Below, in pieces: positions 16,501 to 26,408 of a DNA stretch of 64,000 nt. The position numbers and the translations under genes are program-made. Each line of letters starts with the position of its first letter. The first letter of the stretch is position 1. Origin of the DNA: Aquimarina mytili (GTDB taxonomy: Bacteria; Bacteroidota; Bacteroidia; Flavobacteriales; Flavobacteriaceae); NCBI RefSeq assembly GCF_016735115.1, contig NZ_JAERQJ010000004.1, positions 372,001 through 436,000 of the forward strand, given 5' to 3'. Under the pieces are notes generated by a model. The model made no database searches, was not told the DNA's origin, and saw only the letters and a list, made by a program, of their open reading frames with translations.

Positions 16501-18471
16501 ATGAGTTCAGATACTACATATGGGGCTGCCTTAAATAAAAACAATGCAAAACCCTTTTATAAAGATATAAGCTATCGCGAAGCTGGCAAATTTGAAGAAA
16601 CTCGATTTGAAAAAATTCATAACGTTATATTCAAAAGTTCTGATTATGCTTCTATAATTATAGCACAAGAAATTGCTAGCCTTATTAAAGAAAAACAGGC
16701 AAAACAAGAATATTGTGTATTAGGACTTGCTACTGGTTCTTCACCAATAAAAGTATATGAAGAATTGGTACGATTGCATAAGGAAGAAAACTTAAGTTTT
16801 TCTAATGTGATTACGTTCAATCTTGATGAGTATTATCCTATGAAAAAGAGTAATGTACAGAGCTATCATTACTTCATGCACGAGCATCTGTTCAATCATG
16901 TAGATATTTTGTCAGAAAATGTTCATATACCAGATGGAACAATTTCTCAGGAAAATCTACATCAGTATTGCATTGATTATGAGTTGAAAATAAATGCAGC
17001 AGGAGGGTTGGATTTTCAATTATTAGGGATAGGAAGAACCGGGCATATAGGTTTTAACGAACCAGGTTCTCATTATAATTCGGTAACACGAAGTATAACA
17101 TTAGATCATCTAACCAGATCTGATGCTGCTCCGGCTTTTTTTGGTATCGAAAATGTGCCAAAAAAAGCAATTACCATGGGAATAGGTACAATTCAAAAGG
17201 CAAAAAGAATTGTAATCATGGCATGGGGACACAAAAAAGCTGATGTTGTAAAAGAAACAATAGAAGGCGGGGTAACCTCAGAGGTTCCCGCCTCGTATCT
17301 TCAGCACCATAATAATGTAACATTTGTATTAGATCAGGAGGCCGCTGAGCAATTGACTCGTATCAAAACCCCATGGCTAGTGGGGCCATGTAGATGGAGC
17401 GACAAAATAAAGAGTAAAGCTATTATATGGTTAAGCCAGAAAGTGCAAAAACCTATTTTAAAGCTTACCGATAAAGACTATAATGATCATGGTATGTCGG
17501 GCCTTTTAGCTGAAGAAGGATCATGTTATGAGCTTAATATAAAAATGTTTAATACGCTACAACATACAATTACCGGATGGCCTGGAGGTAAACCAAATGC
17601 AGATGACACCAATAGGCCTGAACGTAATACACCTCATAAAAAACGTATTTTGATTCTTAGTCCGCATCCTGATGATGATGTGATCTCAATGGGAGGCACG
17701 TTTTTGCGTTTGATTGAGCAGGAACATAAAGTACATGTTGCTTATCAAACATCAGGTAATATTGCCGTATCTGATGAAGAGGCAATCAAATATGCAGAAG
17801 TTATTAAAAATATACTTCCCGAAGATGAGAAGTATGATATTAATTCGATTATTACTGATCTCAAGAAAAAAAAGGAACATGCAATCGATTCTATTGAAAT
17901 TAGAAATCTAAAAGGATTGATCCGAAGAGGCGAATCATTTGGAGCAACCAGGTTTTTGGGATTACCCGATGCCTATGTACATTTCTTAGATTTACCTTTT
18001 TATGAAACCGGTTCTGTAAAAAAGAACCCTTACGGAAAAGAAGATAGTGATGCCTTATCAAAACTTATCAAAACAATAAAACCTCATCAAATATACGCTG
18101 CCGGAGATTTAGCTGATCCTCATGGTACACATAAAGTTTGTTTGGATTTACTATTTAAGGTTTTAGAAGATCTTAAGGAAGAAGAATTTATTAAAGATTG
18201 TTGGGTTTGGTTATATCGTGGCGCATGGCAAGAATGGGATATTCATGATATTGAAATGGCTGTCCCGCTTAGTCCGGATGAGGTGTTAAAAAAGCGTAAA
18301 GCTATATTTTTTCATCAATCTCAAAAAGATGGGGTAATGTTTCAAGGTGATGACTCAAGAGAATTTTGGGTTAGGGCTGAAGAGCGCAACCAGCAAACCG
18401 CACAAAAATACCATCAATTGGGGCTTGCAGAGTATGAAGCAATAGAAGCGTTTAAGAGATATCATTTTTAA
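16501..18471 (+). CDS. nagB: Glucosamine-6-phosphate deaminase fused to a PIG-L/LmbE deacetylase-like domain
   Basis: A 656-residue cytosolic fusion. Residues about 35-345 are NagB: the phosphate loop LGLATGSSPIKVYEE, catalytic base region TFNLDEYYP (D109) and the lid block GIGRTGHIGFNEPGS (H182, E187). In E. coli NagB the residue two before the His is a catalytic Asp; here it is Thr180, as I recall is usual for the long Bacteroidota form. From about residue 380 a PIG-L/LmbE domain follows, with the zinc motif SPHPDDDVISMGG and later YAAGDLADPHGTHKVC. The domain family removes N-acetyl groups from GlcNAc derivatives. NagB converts GlcN-6-P to fructose-6-P and ammonia. The gene is 9 bp upstream of the GH20 gene. 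Confidence 0.93.
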   Translation: MSSDTTYGAALNKNNAKPFYKDISYREAGKFEETRFEKIHNVIFKSSDYASIIIAQEIASLIKEKQAKQEYCVLGLATGSSPIKVYEELVRLHKEENLSFSNVITFNLDEYYPMKKSNVQSYHYFMHEHLFNHVDILSENVHIPDGTISQENLHQYCIDYELKINAAGGLDFQLLGIGRTGHIGFNEPGSHYNSVTRSITLDHLTRSDAAPAFFGIENVPKKAITMGIGTIQKAKRIVIMAWGHKKADVVKETIEGGVTSEVPASYLQHHNNVTFVLDQEAAEQLTRIKTPWLVGPCRWSDKIKSKAIIWLSQKVQKPILKLTDKDYNDHGMSGLLAEEGSCYELNIKMFNTLQHTITGWPGGKPNADDTNRPERNTPHKKRILILSPHPDDDVISMGGTFLRLIEQEHKVHVAYQTSGNIAVSDEEAIKYAEVIKNILPEDEKYDINSIITDLKKKKEHAIDSIEIRNLKGLIRRGESFGATRFLGLPDAYVHFLDLPFYETGSVKKNPYGKEDSDALSKLIKTIKPHQIYAAGDLADPHGTHKVCLDLLFKVLEDLKEEEFIKDCWVWLYRGAWQEWDIHDIEMAVPLSPDEVLKKRKAIFFHQSQKDGVMFQGDDSREFWVRAEERNQQTAQKYHQLGLAEYEAIEAFKRYHF

Positions 18472-18480
18472 AAAATTTGA

Positions 18481-20529
18481 ATGAGAAAACTTTTTATTAG
18501 TGCCCTTATCATTTTCTGGGCAGTACAGCTGAGTAATGCTCAGTTAATTGATGAGAAAAAATATAACCTGATGCCATGGCCAAACGAAATAACGCCAGGA
18601 GAAGGGAATTTTATAATTAAAAAAGATTTTACGGTTTCAATTCTGGAAAATGGAACTCAACGATTGTACCAGGCTACAACTCGTTTTATCAGAAGGCTTA
18701 GTGGAAGATCAGGCGTATTCTTTGAAGAAGGGTTTCCTAATAGAAAAAAAGATTCTTCTTCATTTAAAATAAGGATTAAAAGAGAAGGCAAATTAAAGTT
18801 GCTCGAAGATGAATCCTATGGCATTACTGTACATAAAAATGGAATAGTACTTGAAGCTGAAACAGATATAGGAGCAATTAGGGGGTTAGAAACTATTCTT
18901 CAATTGTTAGAGTCAAATGGGGATCATTTCTATATTCCATCAGTTACAATTGTGGATTCACCTAGATTTCCATGGAGGGGCCTAATGATTGATGTGGCAA
19001 GACATTATCAACCCGTAGAGGTTCTAAAACGAAACCTTGATGCAATGGCGGCTGTAAAGCTTAATGTTTTTCATTGGCATTTGACAGATGATCAAGGGTT
19101 TAGAGTCGAGTCTAAATCACATCCAAAACTACATGAATTGGGGTCTGATAATCAATATTACACACATAATCAAATAAGCGAAATAGTACAGTATGCTTCA
19201 GATAGAGGGATACGAGTAATACCAGAGTTTGATGTTCCTGGTCATGCTACTGCAATGCTTACTGCATATCCAGAATTAGGAAGTAAAGATACAATCTATC
19301 AAATAGAACGTTATGCAGGAGTTTTTGACCCTACATTGGATCCAACTAATGAGAAAACATATCAAGTACTGGAAGATCTGTTTTCAGAAATGGCTTTGCT
19401 ATTTCCAGATAAGTATTTTCATATTGGAGGAGACGAAAATGAAGGTAAGCATTGGAATGAGAATACTAAGATTATAGAATTCAAAAAAAAACATGGCTAT
19501 AAAACGAATCATGATTTACAGACCTATTTTAATTTAAGAATACAAAAAATACTACAAAAGCTAGGTAAAAAACTTGTAGGTTGGGAAGAGATTATGACAC
19601 CCGAGATGCCTACCACGGCTGTTATACATTCCTGGAGAGGTGTTAACGAAGGATTGTCACCAGGAGCCTCGCTTATTCAAGCAGCAAAAAAAGGGCATCA
19701 TAGCATATTATCGACGGGGTATTATATAGATCGCATGAATAATGTCAAAGACCACTATTTGGTGGATCCAATACCGGATCCTTCTAATGTAACACCTCAA
19801 GAACAGCAACTTATTTTGGGCGGCGAGGTTACCATGTGGGGAGAATTGGTGACTCCGTTAACTTTAGATTCTAGAATCTGGCCCAGAACAGCTGCAATTG
19901 CCGAACGGTTTTGGTCTCCGAGGTCAGTAACCGATATTGCATACATGAGAAAAAGGCTATCTGTGATTAGTTTTCGTTTAGAAGAATTAGGAATTACACA
20001 CCTCAAAAACCGTGATGTAATTCTCAGAAATATAGCTAATGGGTTTGATATACAAGCACTTATTGAGCTTACAAAAGTTTGTCAACCTTTAAAAATGTAT
20101 ACCCGTAATAAAGGAGGTATAGAATATAAGTCATATTCTCCTTTTACATTATTTGCCGATGCCTGTACTACCGATGCTCCTGATGCCTATCGGTTTAAGA
20201 ACTTAGTAAATGCCTACGTGCTTGATCCTAAAGAATCAAAAAGAACAGTTATAGCATTATTAAATTCCTGGGTTCAAAATCACGGCGATTTGCAATCAAT
20301 CAAAAATAGAACTCCATTAACTAATGATATACTAAAACTTTCCTTTGCACTTAAAGAAATGTCTGTATTCTTTTTGAAAATGATTAAACAGGAAGGAGTC
20401 TCTAAACTGGATCATGCAACATTTATAAAACTTATAGAAGAGGCTAAACAACCCCATGCAGATGTCGAACTAGTACTTAATGAGTCGTTTGAAAAGTTAT
20501 TTAAGCATTTGAAGAAAAACGAGTTATAG
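18481..20529 (+). CDS. Beta-N-acetylhexosaminidase (GH20)
   Basis: A 682-residue exported enzyme with a signal peptide (MRKLFISALIIFWAVQLSNA). Residues about 25-160 form the N-terminal GH20b-like domain. The TIM barrel starts at FPWRGLMIDVARHYQPVEVL. Next come the substrate-binding FHWHLTDDQGFRVES, the FDVPGHATAM block and the catalytic pair D318-E319 in HIGGDENEGKHWN. The Asp stabilises the N-acetyl oxazolinium intermediate and the Glu is the acid. Later WGEIM-like (VGWEEIMTPEMP) and LGGEVTMWGELVTP blocks complete the site. An extra alpha-helical C-terminal region of about 150 residues follows. No T9SS tail is seen, so a periplasmic site acting on imported chitooligomers is likely. It is in an operon with nagB. 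Confidence 0.95.
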   Translation: MRKLFISALIIFWAVQLSNAQLIDEKKYNLMPWPNEITPGEGNFIIKKDFTVSILENGTQRLYQATTRFIRRLSGRSGVFFEEGFPNRKKDSSSFKIRIKREGKLKLLEDESYGITVHKNGIVLEAETDIGAIRGLETILQLLESNGDHFYIPSVTIVDSPRFPWRGLMIDVARHYQPVEVLKRNLDAMAAVKLNVFHWHLTDDQGFRVESKSHPKLHELGSDNQYYTHNQISEIVQYASDRGIRVIPEFDVPGHATAMLTAYPELGSKDTIYQIERYAGVFDPTLDPTNEKTYQVLEDLFSEMALLFPDKYFHIGGDENEGKHWNENTKIIEFKKKHGYKTNHDLQTYFNLRIQKILQKLGKKLVGWEEIMTPEMPTTAVIHSWRGVNEGLSPGASLIQAAKKGHHSILSTGYYIDRMNNVKDHYLVDPIPDPSNVTPQEQQLILGGEVTMWGELVTPLTLDSRIWPRTAAIAERFWSPRSVTDIAYMRKRLSVISFRLEELGITHLKNRDVILRNIANGFDIQALIELTKVCQPLKMYTRNKGGIEYKSYSPFTLFADACTTDAPDAYRFKNLVNAYVLDPKESKRTVIALLNSWVQNHGDLQSIKNRTPLTNDILKLSFALKEMSVFFLKMIKQEGVSKLDHATFIKLIEEAKQPHADVELVLNESFEKLFKHLKKNEL

Positions 20530-20667
20530 ATCATAGTAAACACTTCCATTAATAATAAAAATGAAGTCGTTTAGCGGTATTTTAATGACATCCGTATAAA
20601 AAATTGCCGTTTAGTCATTGATGTTAATATTTTTAACAGACTTAATACAAACACAAATCTTATACTC
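20530..20667 (+). promoter_or_regulatory. Upstream region of the chitinase gene with repeated CGTTTAG
   Basis: The 138-bp gap holds two direct copies of CGTTTAG at 20568-20574 and 20608-20614, 40 bp apart. The second, in GCCGTTTAG, is close to the general LytTR half-site pattern. This is a candidate place for the adjacent response regulator to act on the chitinase gene separately from SusC. The start of transcription was not identified. Confidence 0.3.
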
Positions 20668-23600
20668 ATGAAACCAATCTTACTTAAGGTTTGGGAGAAT
20701 AGTTTTTTCTCCAAAACCAATTCAATGATCTTTATGTGGCTTTTTATAGTGTCACTATTACTCGGAACAACTACTATAAATTCGCAAGTAAATACAGGAG
20801 GTAATGCAACCACTTCTAATCACAACAAGCAAGTCATTGGCTATATTACCAATTGGGATGCCTGGAAAGCGGCAAGCGCAGGAGTTCCTTCTGCAGGAGC
20901 ATTAACTCAATTAAATATTGATTATTCAAAATATACAATTCTTAATTATTCCTTTTTTGGTGTAGCAGTAGATGGTTCATTGCATAGTGGTGACCTTCGT
21001 AATAAGCAAATTTATCAACAAGGAACCGTACAAGAACCAGCCGATCTGTTATATGGAGATGTATATAGCAGTTGGGATTTTCATATTCTTTTTGGTGAAA
21101 TCGAACCTATACAATGGATTAATGAAGCGGTAAAACAAAGAGCCGAAGCATTAGGTTTTCAGGTTACTGTAGGAGGAAATACCTGGACACATCCAGAATG
21201 GGGACTTAGTGGGGTATTACCATTACCACTTCCAAAAGAGAATAGCGAAGCTAAAGGATTACTTGAATTAGCTCATCAAAATGGAGTAAAGGTAATGGCT
21301 TCTATTGGTGGTTGGAGCATGTGTAAGCATTTTCCAGAAATGGCAGCAGATCCTATAAAAAGAGCTCGTTTTATTGAAGATTGTAAGAAACTCATTAATA
21401 TGGGGTTTGATGGTATAGACCTGGATTGGGAGTACCCAGGGCCATTCCCCGGAATGAATTTCACAGGAACCAATGCTGATTATGCTAATTTCGAAAACTT
21501 GGTTCAGGAAATTAGAAATGCTATTGGACCAGATAAGCTAATTACTGCAGCAATGGCAGCAGATTATAAAAAAATAGAAGGCTTTAATTGGTCCAAGCTT
21601 TCCAATACGATGGACTATTTTAATATGATGACTTATGATTTTAATGGCGGTTGGTCTAATATCGCAGGACACAATGCTCCGGTATATCCTTATGATGGAG
21701 CAGAAGCACCAGACTTTAACTGGCAAACTTTATTAGAAAAAATGAAGGCAATGGGAGTCCCTTCAAATAAAATAAATTTTGGAGCTCCGTTTTATGGTAG
21801 AGGTGTAGTTACTGATGGGGCCGCTGATATAAATGCACCTACCGTCAAAAGAAATGTAACAATACAACCTGATGGACCAATAAGCACAGCTGCAGATTAT
21901 ACGAATTGGCCTTTAGAAGTTTATGATGGTACTCCAAATCACTTCTTTATTAAACAAAAAACAGGACCAGGTAGTGGGTGGACTAGAAAATGGGACAATC
22001 AAGCCAAAGTGCCTTATATGGTCAAAGACAATTTCTTTTTAAGTTATGATGATGAAGAATCTATAGCGATTAAAGCTCAATTTATTAATGACAATAACCT
22101 GGCAGGTACTATTGTATGGACTGTCTTTGGAGATCTGGAATTTAGTGGTTCTGCACAATCCTTTGGTACAAAACTAAAGAGATGGTCTAGTGTAAAATCA
22201 CCATTAATTAATAAAATGAATGAAGTCTTTGCTACAGGAGGTACAGGAAACCCTGCTCCAACAGTTTCAATTACGTCACCATCTCAAGGAGCAATATTTA
22301 ATGTAGGAGATACCATCAATATTACGGCAAATGCTAGTGACAGTAACGGAAACATAACTCGTGTTGAATTTTATAATGGGTCTGCTTTATTAGGGGAAGA
22401 TACAACTGTGCCTTATGCCTATACTTGGAATAATGCATCGGCCGGAAGTTATTCAATCATAGCAAAAGCATATGATAATGAAGGAGCAAGTTCTACTTCA
22501 TCGATTTCAATAACAGTTAATGGTATCGGAAATAATAAGTTGCCTACAGTGTCTATAACCTCGCCAGAAGACGGAGCTACTTTTACAGCAGGAACTGTAA
22601 TCAATATTTCTGCAACCGCTTCAGATGCCGATGGAACTATTAGTAAAGTAGAATTCTTTGATGGGGATACTCTTTTAGGAGAAGATACAAGTGCACCATA
22701 TCGTTATGATTGGAGTACTGCTTCCGAAGGAAATCATTTGATAGAGGTGAAAGCAACCGATAATGATAATGGGGTGAATTCTGCATCAGTTTCTATTACT
22801 GTAAATGGTAGTGGTAGTTCTTGTAATGCGCCAGCATATGTGCATGGAACTATATATACCAGAGGAGATAGAGTTTCGTATCAGGAGAATGAATATGAAG
22901 CTAAATGGTGGACACAAAATAATGACCCTGTAACGAATAGAGAAAATGTTTGGACATTGATTGGTCCTTGTTCAGGTGGAGGAACAGCTCCTCAGGTTTC
23001 GATTACATCTCCAACAAATGGTCAATCATTTGTACAAGGAAATAGTGTAACAATAAGCGCAAATGCATCAGACAGTGATGGTACAGTTTCTAAAGTAGAA
23101 TTTTATGTAGATGGAAACATAATTGCAGAAGATACAACTGCGCCATATGCAACGAACTGGACAGCAACTTTAGGAAATCATAATCTAACAGCTAAAGCAA
23201 TAGATAATGATAACCAAACAACAACTTCAACTACTATAAGTATAAGTGTTACTTCTGATGGAGGTGGATGTGAAAATAATAATTTTAAAGTTGTAGGATA
23301 CATGCCAAGCTGGCAAGGCGATGCAAATGCAATACAATATGATAAATTAACACATATTAATTACTCATTTTTATTACCAAATAGTGATGGTAGTTTACGA
23401 CCTCTTGAAAATGCTGCCAAAATGCAACAACTCGTTTCTCTTGGTCATGCGCAGGGAGTAAAAGTATTAATTGCCGTTGGTGGATGGATGGATGGTAATG
23501 ACTCGCCGTTTACAACATTAGCTGCAAACCCTTCAACAAGAACGACGTTTGTAAATAACTTGGTCAACTTTGTTAATCAATACAATCTAGATGGTGTAGA

Positions 23601-26220
23601 TATGGATTGGGAATATCCTCGAGAAGGTAATGAGCCTCAGAATTTTGAATTGCTAATGCAAGAGTTAGGACAAGCGATGCATAGTAGAGGTAAATTGCTC
23701 ACAGCAGCAGTCGTAGTTTCTGGCTGGAATGCAGATGGTATTCTTAATGGGGTTTTTGATGACGTAGATTTCTTAAATATTATGGCATATGACGGTCCAG
23801 ATCATTCTACTATGGCACAAGCCGAAGGAGGATTAAATTATTGGCTAGGTAGAGGACTACCTAAATCAAAAGCGGTACTTGGAGTGCCTTTTTATAGTCG
23901 CCCGCAAGCACAAAGCTATGCTTCGTTATTGGCACAGGGAGCCAGCCCAAATAGTGATTCTTTTCAAGGAAATAATTATAATGGAATTCCAACGATAAAA
24001 GCCAAAACAGAAATGGCTTTACAAAGAGCAGGAGGTATAATGATGTGGGAATTGTCTCATGATACAACAGATCAACTTACATCTCTTCTTACAGCGATAC
24101 ACCAAGTAGCTGGTGATCCTTGTGGTAATCCTCCTGGAGATAATCAACCTCCAACGGTAGAGTTAAGTAATCCTTCAAATAATACGAGGTATACAGTAGG
24201 GCAAAGTGTAACTATTTCTGCAAACGCCAATGATTCTGATGGTAGTATTAGTAAAGTAACATTTTATGTAGATGGAAATATGATTAGCGAAGATACTTCG
24301 TTACCCTACGCTACAGATTGGATTGCAACAGCGGGAAATCATGATATAACAGCTGTGGCAACCGATAACGAATTGGCAACAACAACTTCATCAATAATAA
24401 ATATTATAGTAGAATCTGATACCGGAGGAAGTTGTGATGAGCCACAGTATGTAGAAAATGGAGGCTATGCCGCTGGAAGTCAAGTACAAAATGAGGGTAA
24501 TGTATATCAATGTAGAGATTTTCCAAATAGTGGGTGGTGTAATGGTTCTGCGTGGGCCTATGCTCCAGGCACCGGAACATATTGGGAAGATGCATGGATT
24601 CTGGTAGGTGAATGTGGAGGTGGTAACCCTCCTGGGGGGAATCAACCTCCATCGGTGGCTATTACACAACCAACCAATGGACAAACTTTTGTTGCGGGTA
24701 GTACTATTACTATAAATGCCAATGCTTCAGATACTGATGGAAATGTATTAAAAGTAGAATTCTTTAGTAATGGTATAAAATTAGGTGAAGATACCACAAG
24801 CCCTTACCGTTATGAGTGGAGTAATGTTTCTACTGGAAATTATATGTTAACTGCAAAAGCTGTTGATGATGATAATGCAACAGGAGATGCTACTACGGTA
24901 AATATATCGGTCGGAGATGTAAACCCTCCAAATCCCGGGGGTGATCTTCCGAAGAGATTATTAGTAGGATACTGGCATAATTTTAATAATCAATCATCGA
25001 TACCAAAATTGAGAGATGTATCTGATAAATGGGATGTGATTAATGTATCCTTTGCTATTCCTACAGTTCCTAATGGTGCAACGATGACATTTACTCCTGA
25101 TCCTGGTATTTATTCTAGTATACAAGAGTTTAAAAGCGACGTTGCTTTACTACAAAGTAGAGGAAAAAAAGTCCTAATTTCAATGGGCGGAGCCACTGGT
25201 GCTGTAGATGTTGATAGCCCCTCTGATGCTCAGGCGTTCAGTAATTCAATGATAAACATTATTAATGAATATGGTTTTAATGGAATGGATATCGATTTTG
25301 AAGGAAGTTCAGTTTCATTGGTAGCAGGGGATACAGATTTTAGAAATCCTACCTCTCCTAAAGTGGTACATTTAATCAACGCATTTAGAACAATTCTAAG
25401 TCAATACAGCTCAGATTTCATATTATCCATGGCACCAGAAACATTGTTTGTACAAGGAGGGTTTAGTTCTTATGGAGGCCCTGCAGGAGCTTATTTGCCT
25501 CTGATTTATGCATTGCGTAATGATATGGATTATATTCATGTACAGCATTATAATACCGGATGTATGCTTGGATTAGATGGATTGTGTTATGGGTCAGGGA
25601 ATGCAGATTTTCATGTTGCCATGGCAGATATGTTATTACAAGGATTTCCAGTAGCTGGCGGAATTCAATTTCCAGCATTACGACAAGATCAGGTGGCTAT
25701 AGGATTGCCTGCTAGTCCATCTGCAGCAGGAAGTGGATATACAACACCAAGTGAAGTTCATAAAGCCCTGGATTATATTATCAAAGGTCAATCTTTTGAA
25801 GGGCGATATACATTACGTAACCCATCAGGTTATACTAATTTTAGAGGATTAATGACATGGTCGATAAATTGGGATATTGCAGCTAACTTTGGGTTCTCTA
25901 ATCCGCATAGAGCATATTTGGATGGTTTAGATAATAGAACTACTCTTATTCAAGACAATACGAGTGCTATCAAACTTTCACCTAACCCGGTCCATGGAGA
26001 TGTTGTAAATATTAATGTAGATAGTAATATCAACAATGCTTCATACGATCTAAGAATATATAATTCAAGTGGTATTATGGTTTTGGATTTTAGAAACATT
26101 AAAACCGAAAAAGGAGACAATCTAAATACTTTTGATGTTAGTAAATTAGAAGAAGGACTTTACTTCTATACCATTACAAGACCTCAGGGCAAAACTACAG
26201 GAAAACTTATTAAACGCTAG
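20668..26220 (+). CDS. Giant secreted chitinase with three GH18 domains, five Ig-like linkers, two chitin-binding modules and a T9SS tail
   Basis: An 1850-residue secreted enzyme. Order by approximate residue: signal peptide 1-40; GH18-A 52-510 (DGIDLDWEYP, acid E255); Ig-like 531-621 and 625-714; CBM5/12-type module 719-768 (aromatic-rich, EAKWWTQNNDP); Ig-like 775-865. Then GH18-B 871-1150 (DGVDMDWEYP, E982); Ig-like 1161-1251; a Cys-rich CBM5/12-like module 1256-1316; Ig-like 1328-1417; GH18-C 1428-1757 (FNGMDIDFEGS, E1545); and a T9SS type A sorting domain about 1768-1850 (LSPNPVHGDVVN to the end). All three DxDxE cores are intact; in GH18-C the first Asp of DGxDxDxE is Asn. GH18-A and B look ChiA-like; C resembles the chitinase D / endo type. 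It is last in the chitin locus and followed by terminators. Confidence 0.95.
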   Translation: MKPILLKVWENSFFSKTNSMIFMWLFIVSLLLGTTTINSQVNTGGNATTSNHNKQVIGYITNWDAWKAASAGVPSAGALTQLNIDYSKYTILNYSFFGVAVDGSLHSGDLRNKQIYQQGTVQEPADLLYGDVYSSWDFHILFGEIEPIQWINEAVKQRAEALGFQVTVGGNTWTHPEWGLSGVLPLPLPKENSEAKGLLELAHQNGVKVMASIGGWSMCKHFPEMAADPIKRARFIEDCKKLINMGFDGIDLDWEYPGPFPGMNFTGTNADYANFENLVQEIRNAIGPDKLITAAMAADYKKIEGFNWSKLSNTMDYFNMMTYDFNGGWSNIAGHNAPVYPYDGAEAPDFNWQTLLEKMKAMGVPSNKINFGAPFYGRGVVTDGAADINAPTVKRNVTIQPDGPISTAADYTNWPLEVYDGTPNHFFIKQKTGPGSGWTRKWDNQAKVPYMVKDNFFLSYDDEESIAIKAQFINDNNLAGTIVWTVFGDLEFSGSAQSFGTKLKRWSSVKSPLINKMNEVFATGGTGNPAPTVSITSPSQGAIFNVGDTINITANASDSNGNITRVEFYNGSALLGEDTTVPYAYTWNNASAGSYSIIAKAYDNEGASSTSSISITVNGIGNNKLPTVSITSPEDGATFTAGTVINISATASDADGTISKVEFFDGDTLLGEDTSAPYRYDWSTASEGNHLIEVKATDNDNGVNSASVSITVNGSGSSCNAPAYVHGTIYTRGDRVSYQENEYEAKWWTQNNDPVTNRENVWTLIGPCSGGGTAPQVSITSPTNGQSFVQGNSVTISANASDSDGTVSKVEFYVDGNIIAEDTTAPYATNWTATLGNHNLTAKAIDNDNQTTTSTTISISVTSDGGGCENNNFKVVGYMPSWQGDANAIQYDKLTHINYSFLLPNSDGSLRPLENAAKMQQLVSLGHAQGVKVLIAVGGWMDGNDSPFTTLAANPSTRTTFVNNLVNFVNQYNLDGVDMDWEYPREGNEPQNFELLMQELGQAMHSRGKLLTAAVVVSGWNADGILNGVFDDVDFLNIMAYDGPDHSTMAQAEGGLNYWLGRGLPKSKAVLGVPFYSRPQAQSYASLLAQGASPNSDSFQGNNYNGIPTIKAKTEMALQRAGGIMMWELSHDTTDQLTSLLTAIHQVAGDPCGNPPGDNQPPTVELSNPSNNTRYTVGQSVTISANANDSDGSISKVTFYVDGNMISEDTSLPYATDWIATAGNHDITAVATDNELATTTSSIINIIVESDTGGSCDEPQYVENGGYAAGSQVQNEGNVYQCRDFPNSGWCNGSAWAYAPGTGTYWEDAWILVGECGGGNPPGGNQPPSVAITQPTNGQTFVAGSTITINANASDTDGNVLKVEFFSNGIKLGEDTTSPYRYEWSNVSTGNYMLTAKAVDDDNATGDATTVNISVGDVNPPNPGGDLPKRLLVGYWHNFNNQSSIPKLRDVSDKWDVINVSFAIPTVPNGATMTFTPDPGIYSSIQEFKSDVALLQSRGKKVLISMGGATGAVDVDSPSDAQAFSNSMINIINEYGFNGMDIDFEGSSVSLVAGDTDFRNPTSPKVVHLINAFRTILSQYSSDFILSMAPETLFVQGGFSSYGGPAGAYLPLIYALRNDMDYIHVQHYNTGCMLGLDGLCYGSGNADFHVAMADMLLQGFPVAGGIQFPALRQDQVAIGLPASPSAAGSGYTTPSEVHKALDYIIKGQSFEGRYTLRNPSGYTNFRGLMTWSINWDIAANFGFSNPHRAYLDGLDNRTTLIQDNTSAIKLSPNPVHGDVVNINVDSNINNASYDLRIYNSSGIMVLDFRNIKTEKGDNLNTFDVSKLEEGLYFYTITRPQGKTTGKLIKR

Positions 26221-26233
26221 TCCTAAGTGTTTA

Positions 26234-26284
26234 AAAACCCTTTGATGATATCCCCAAAAATTTATATTGTCAGAGGGTTTTATA
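26234..26284 (+). terminator. Possible terminator after the chitinase gene
   Basis: AAAACCCTTTG at 26234-26244 pairs with CAGAGGGTTTT at 26271-26281 (11 bp, one G-T wobble) across a 26-base loop. The right arm ends in T but not in a long T run. It lies 13 bp after the chitinase stop. Confidence 0.5.
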
Positions 26285-26347
26285 AACATATATACTAGCT
26301 AAACCTGATATCACATTAATTAAACTTTGTTTTTGAATTGTTGAAAA

Positions 26348-26382
26348 TCTCGAACGATTAATTTAGTTCGGGGTTTTTTTGT
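26348..26382 (+). terminator. Rho-independent terminator downstream of the chitinase locus
   Basis: CTCGAAC at 26349-26355 pairs with GTTCGGG at 26366-26372 across a 10-base loop, followed at once by a T run interrupted by one G. This is the stronger of the two candidate terminators for the plus-strand chitin transcripts. Confidence 0.7.
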
Positions 26383-26408
26383 TTTCATGTATGATTTACT
26401 ATTCCTGT

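Noticed and set aside
24391..24684. Minus-strand open frames inside the chitinase gene
   Set aside because: They lie over repetitive, low-stop chitinase linker sequence and show no protein-like pattern.
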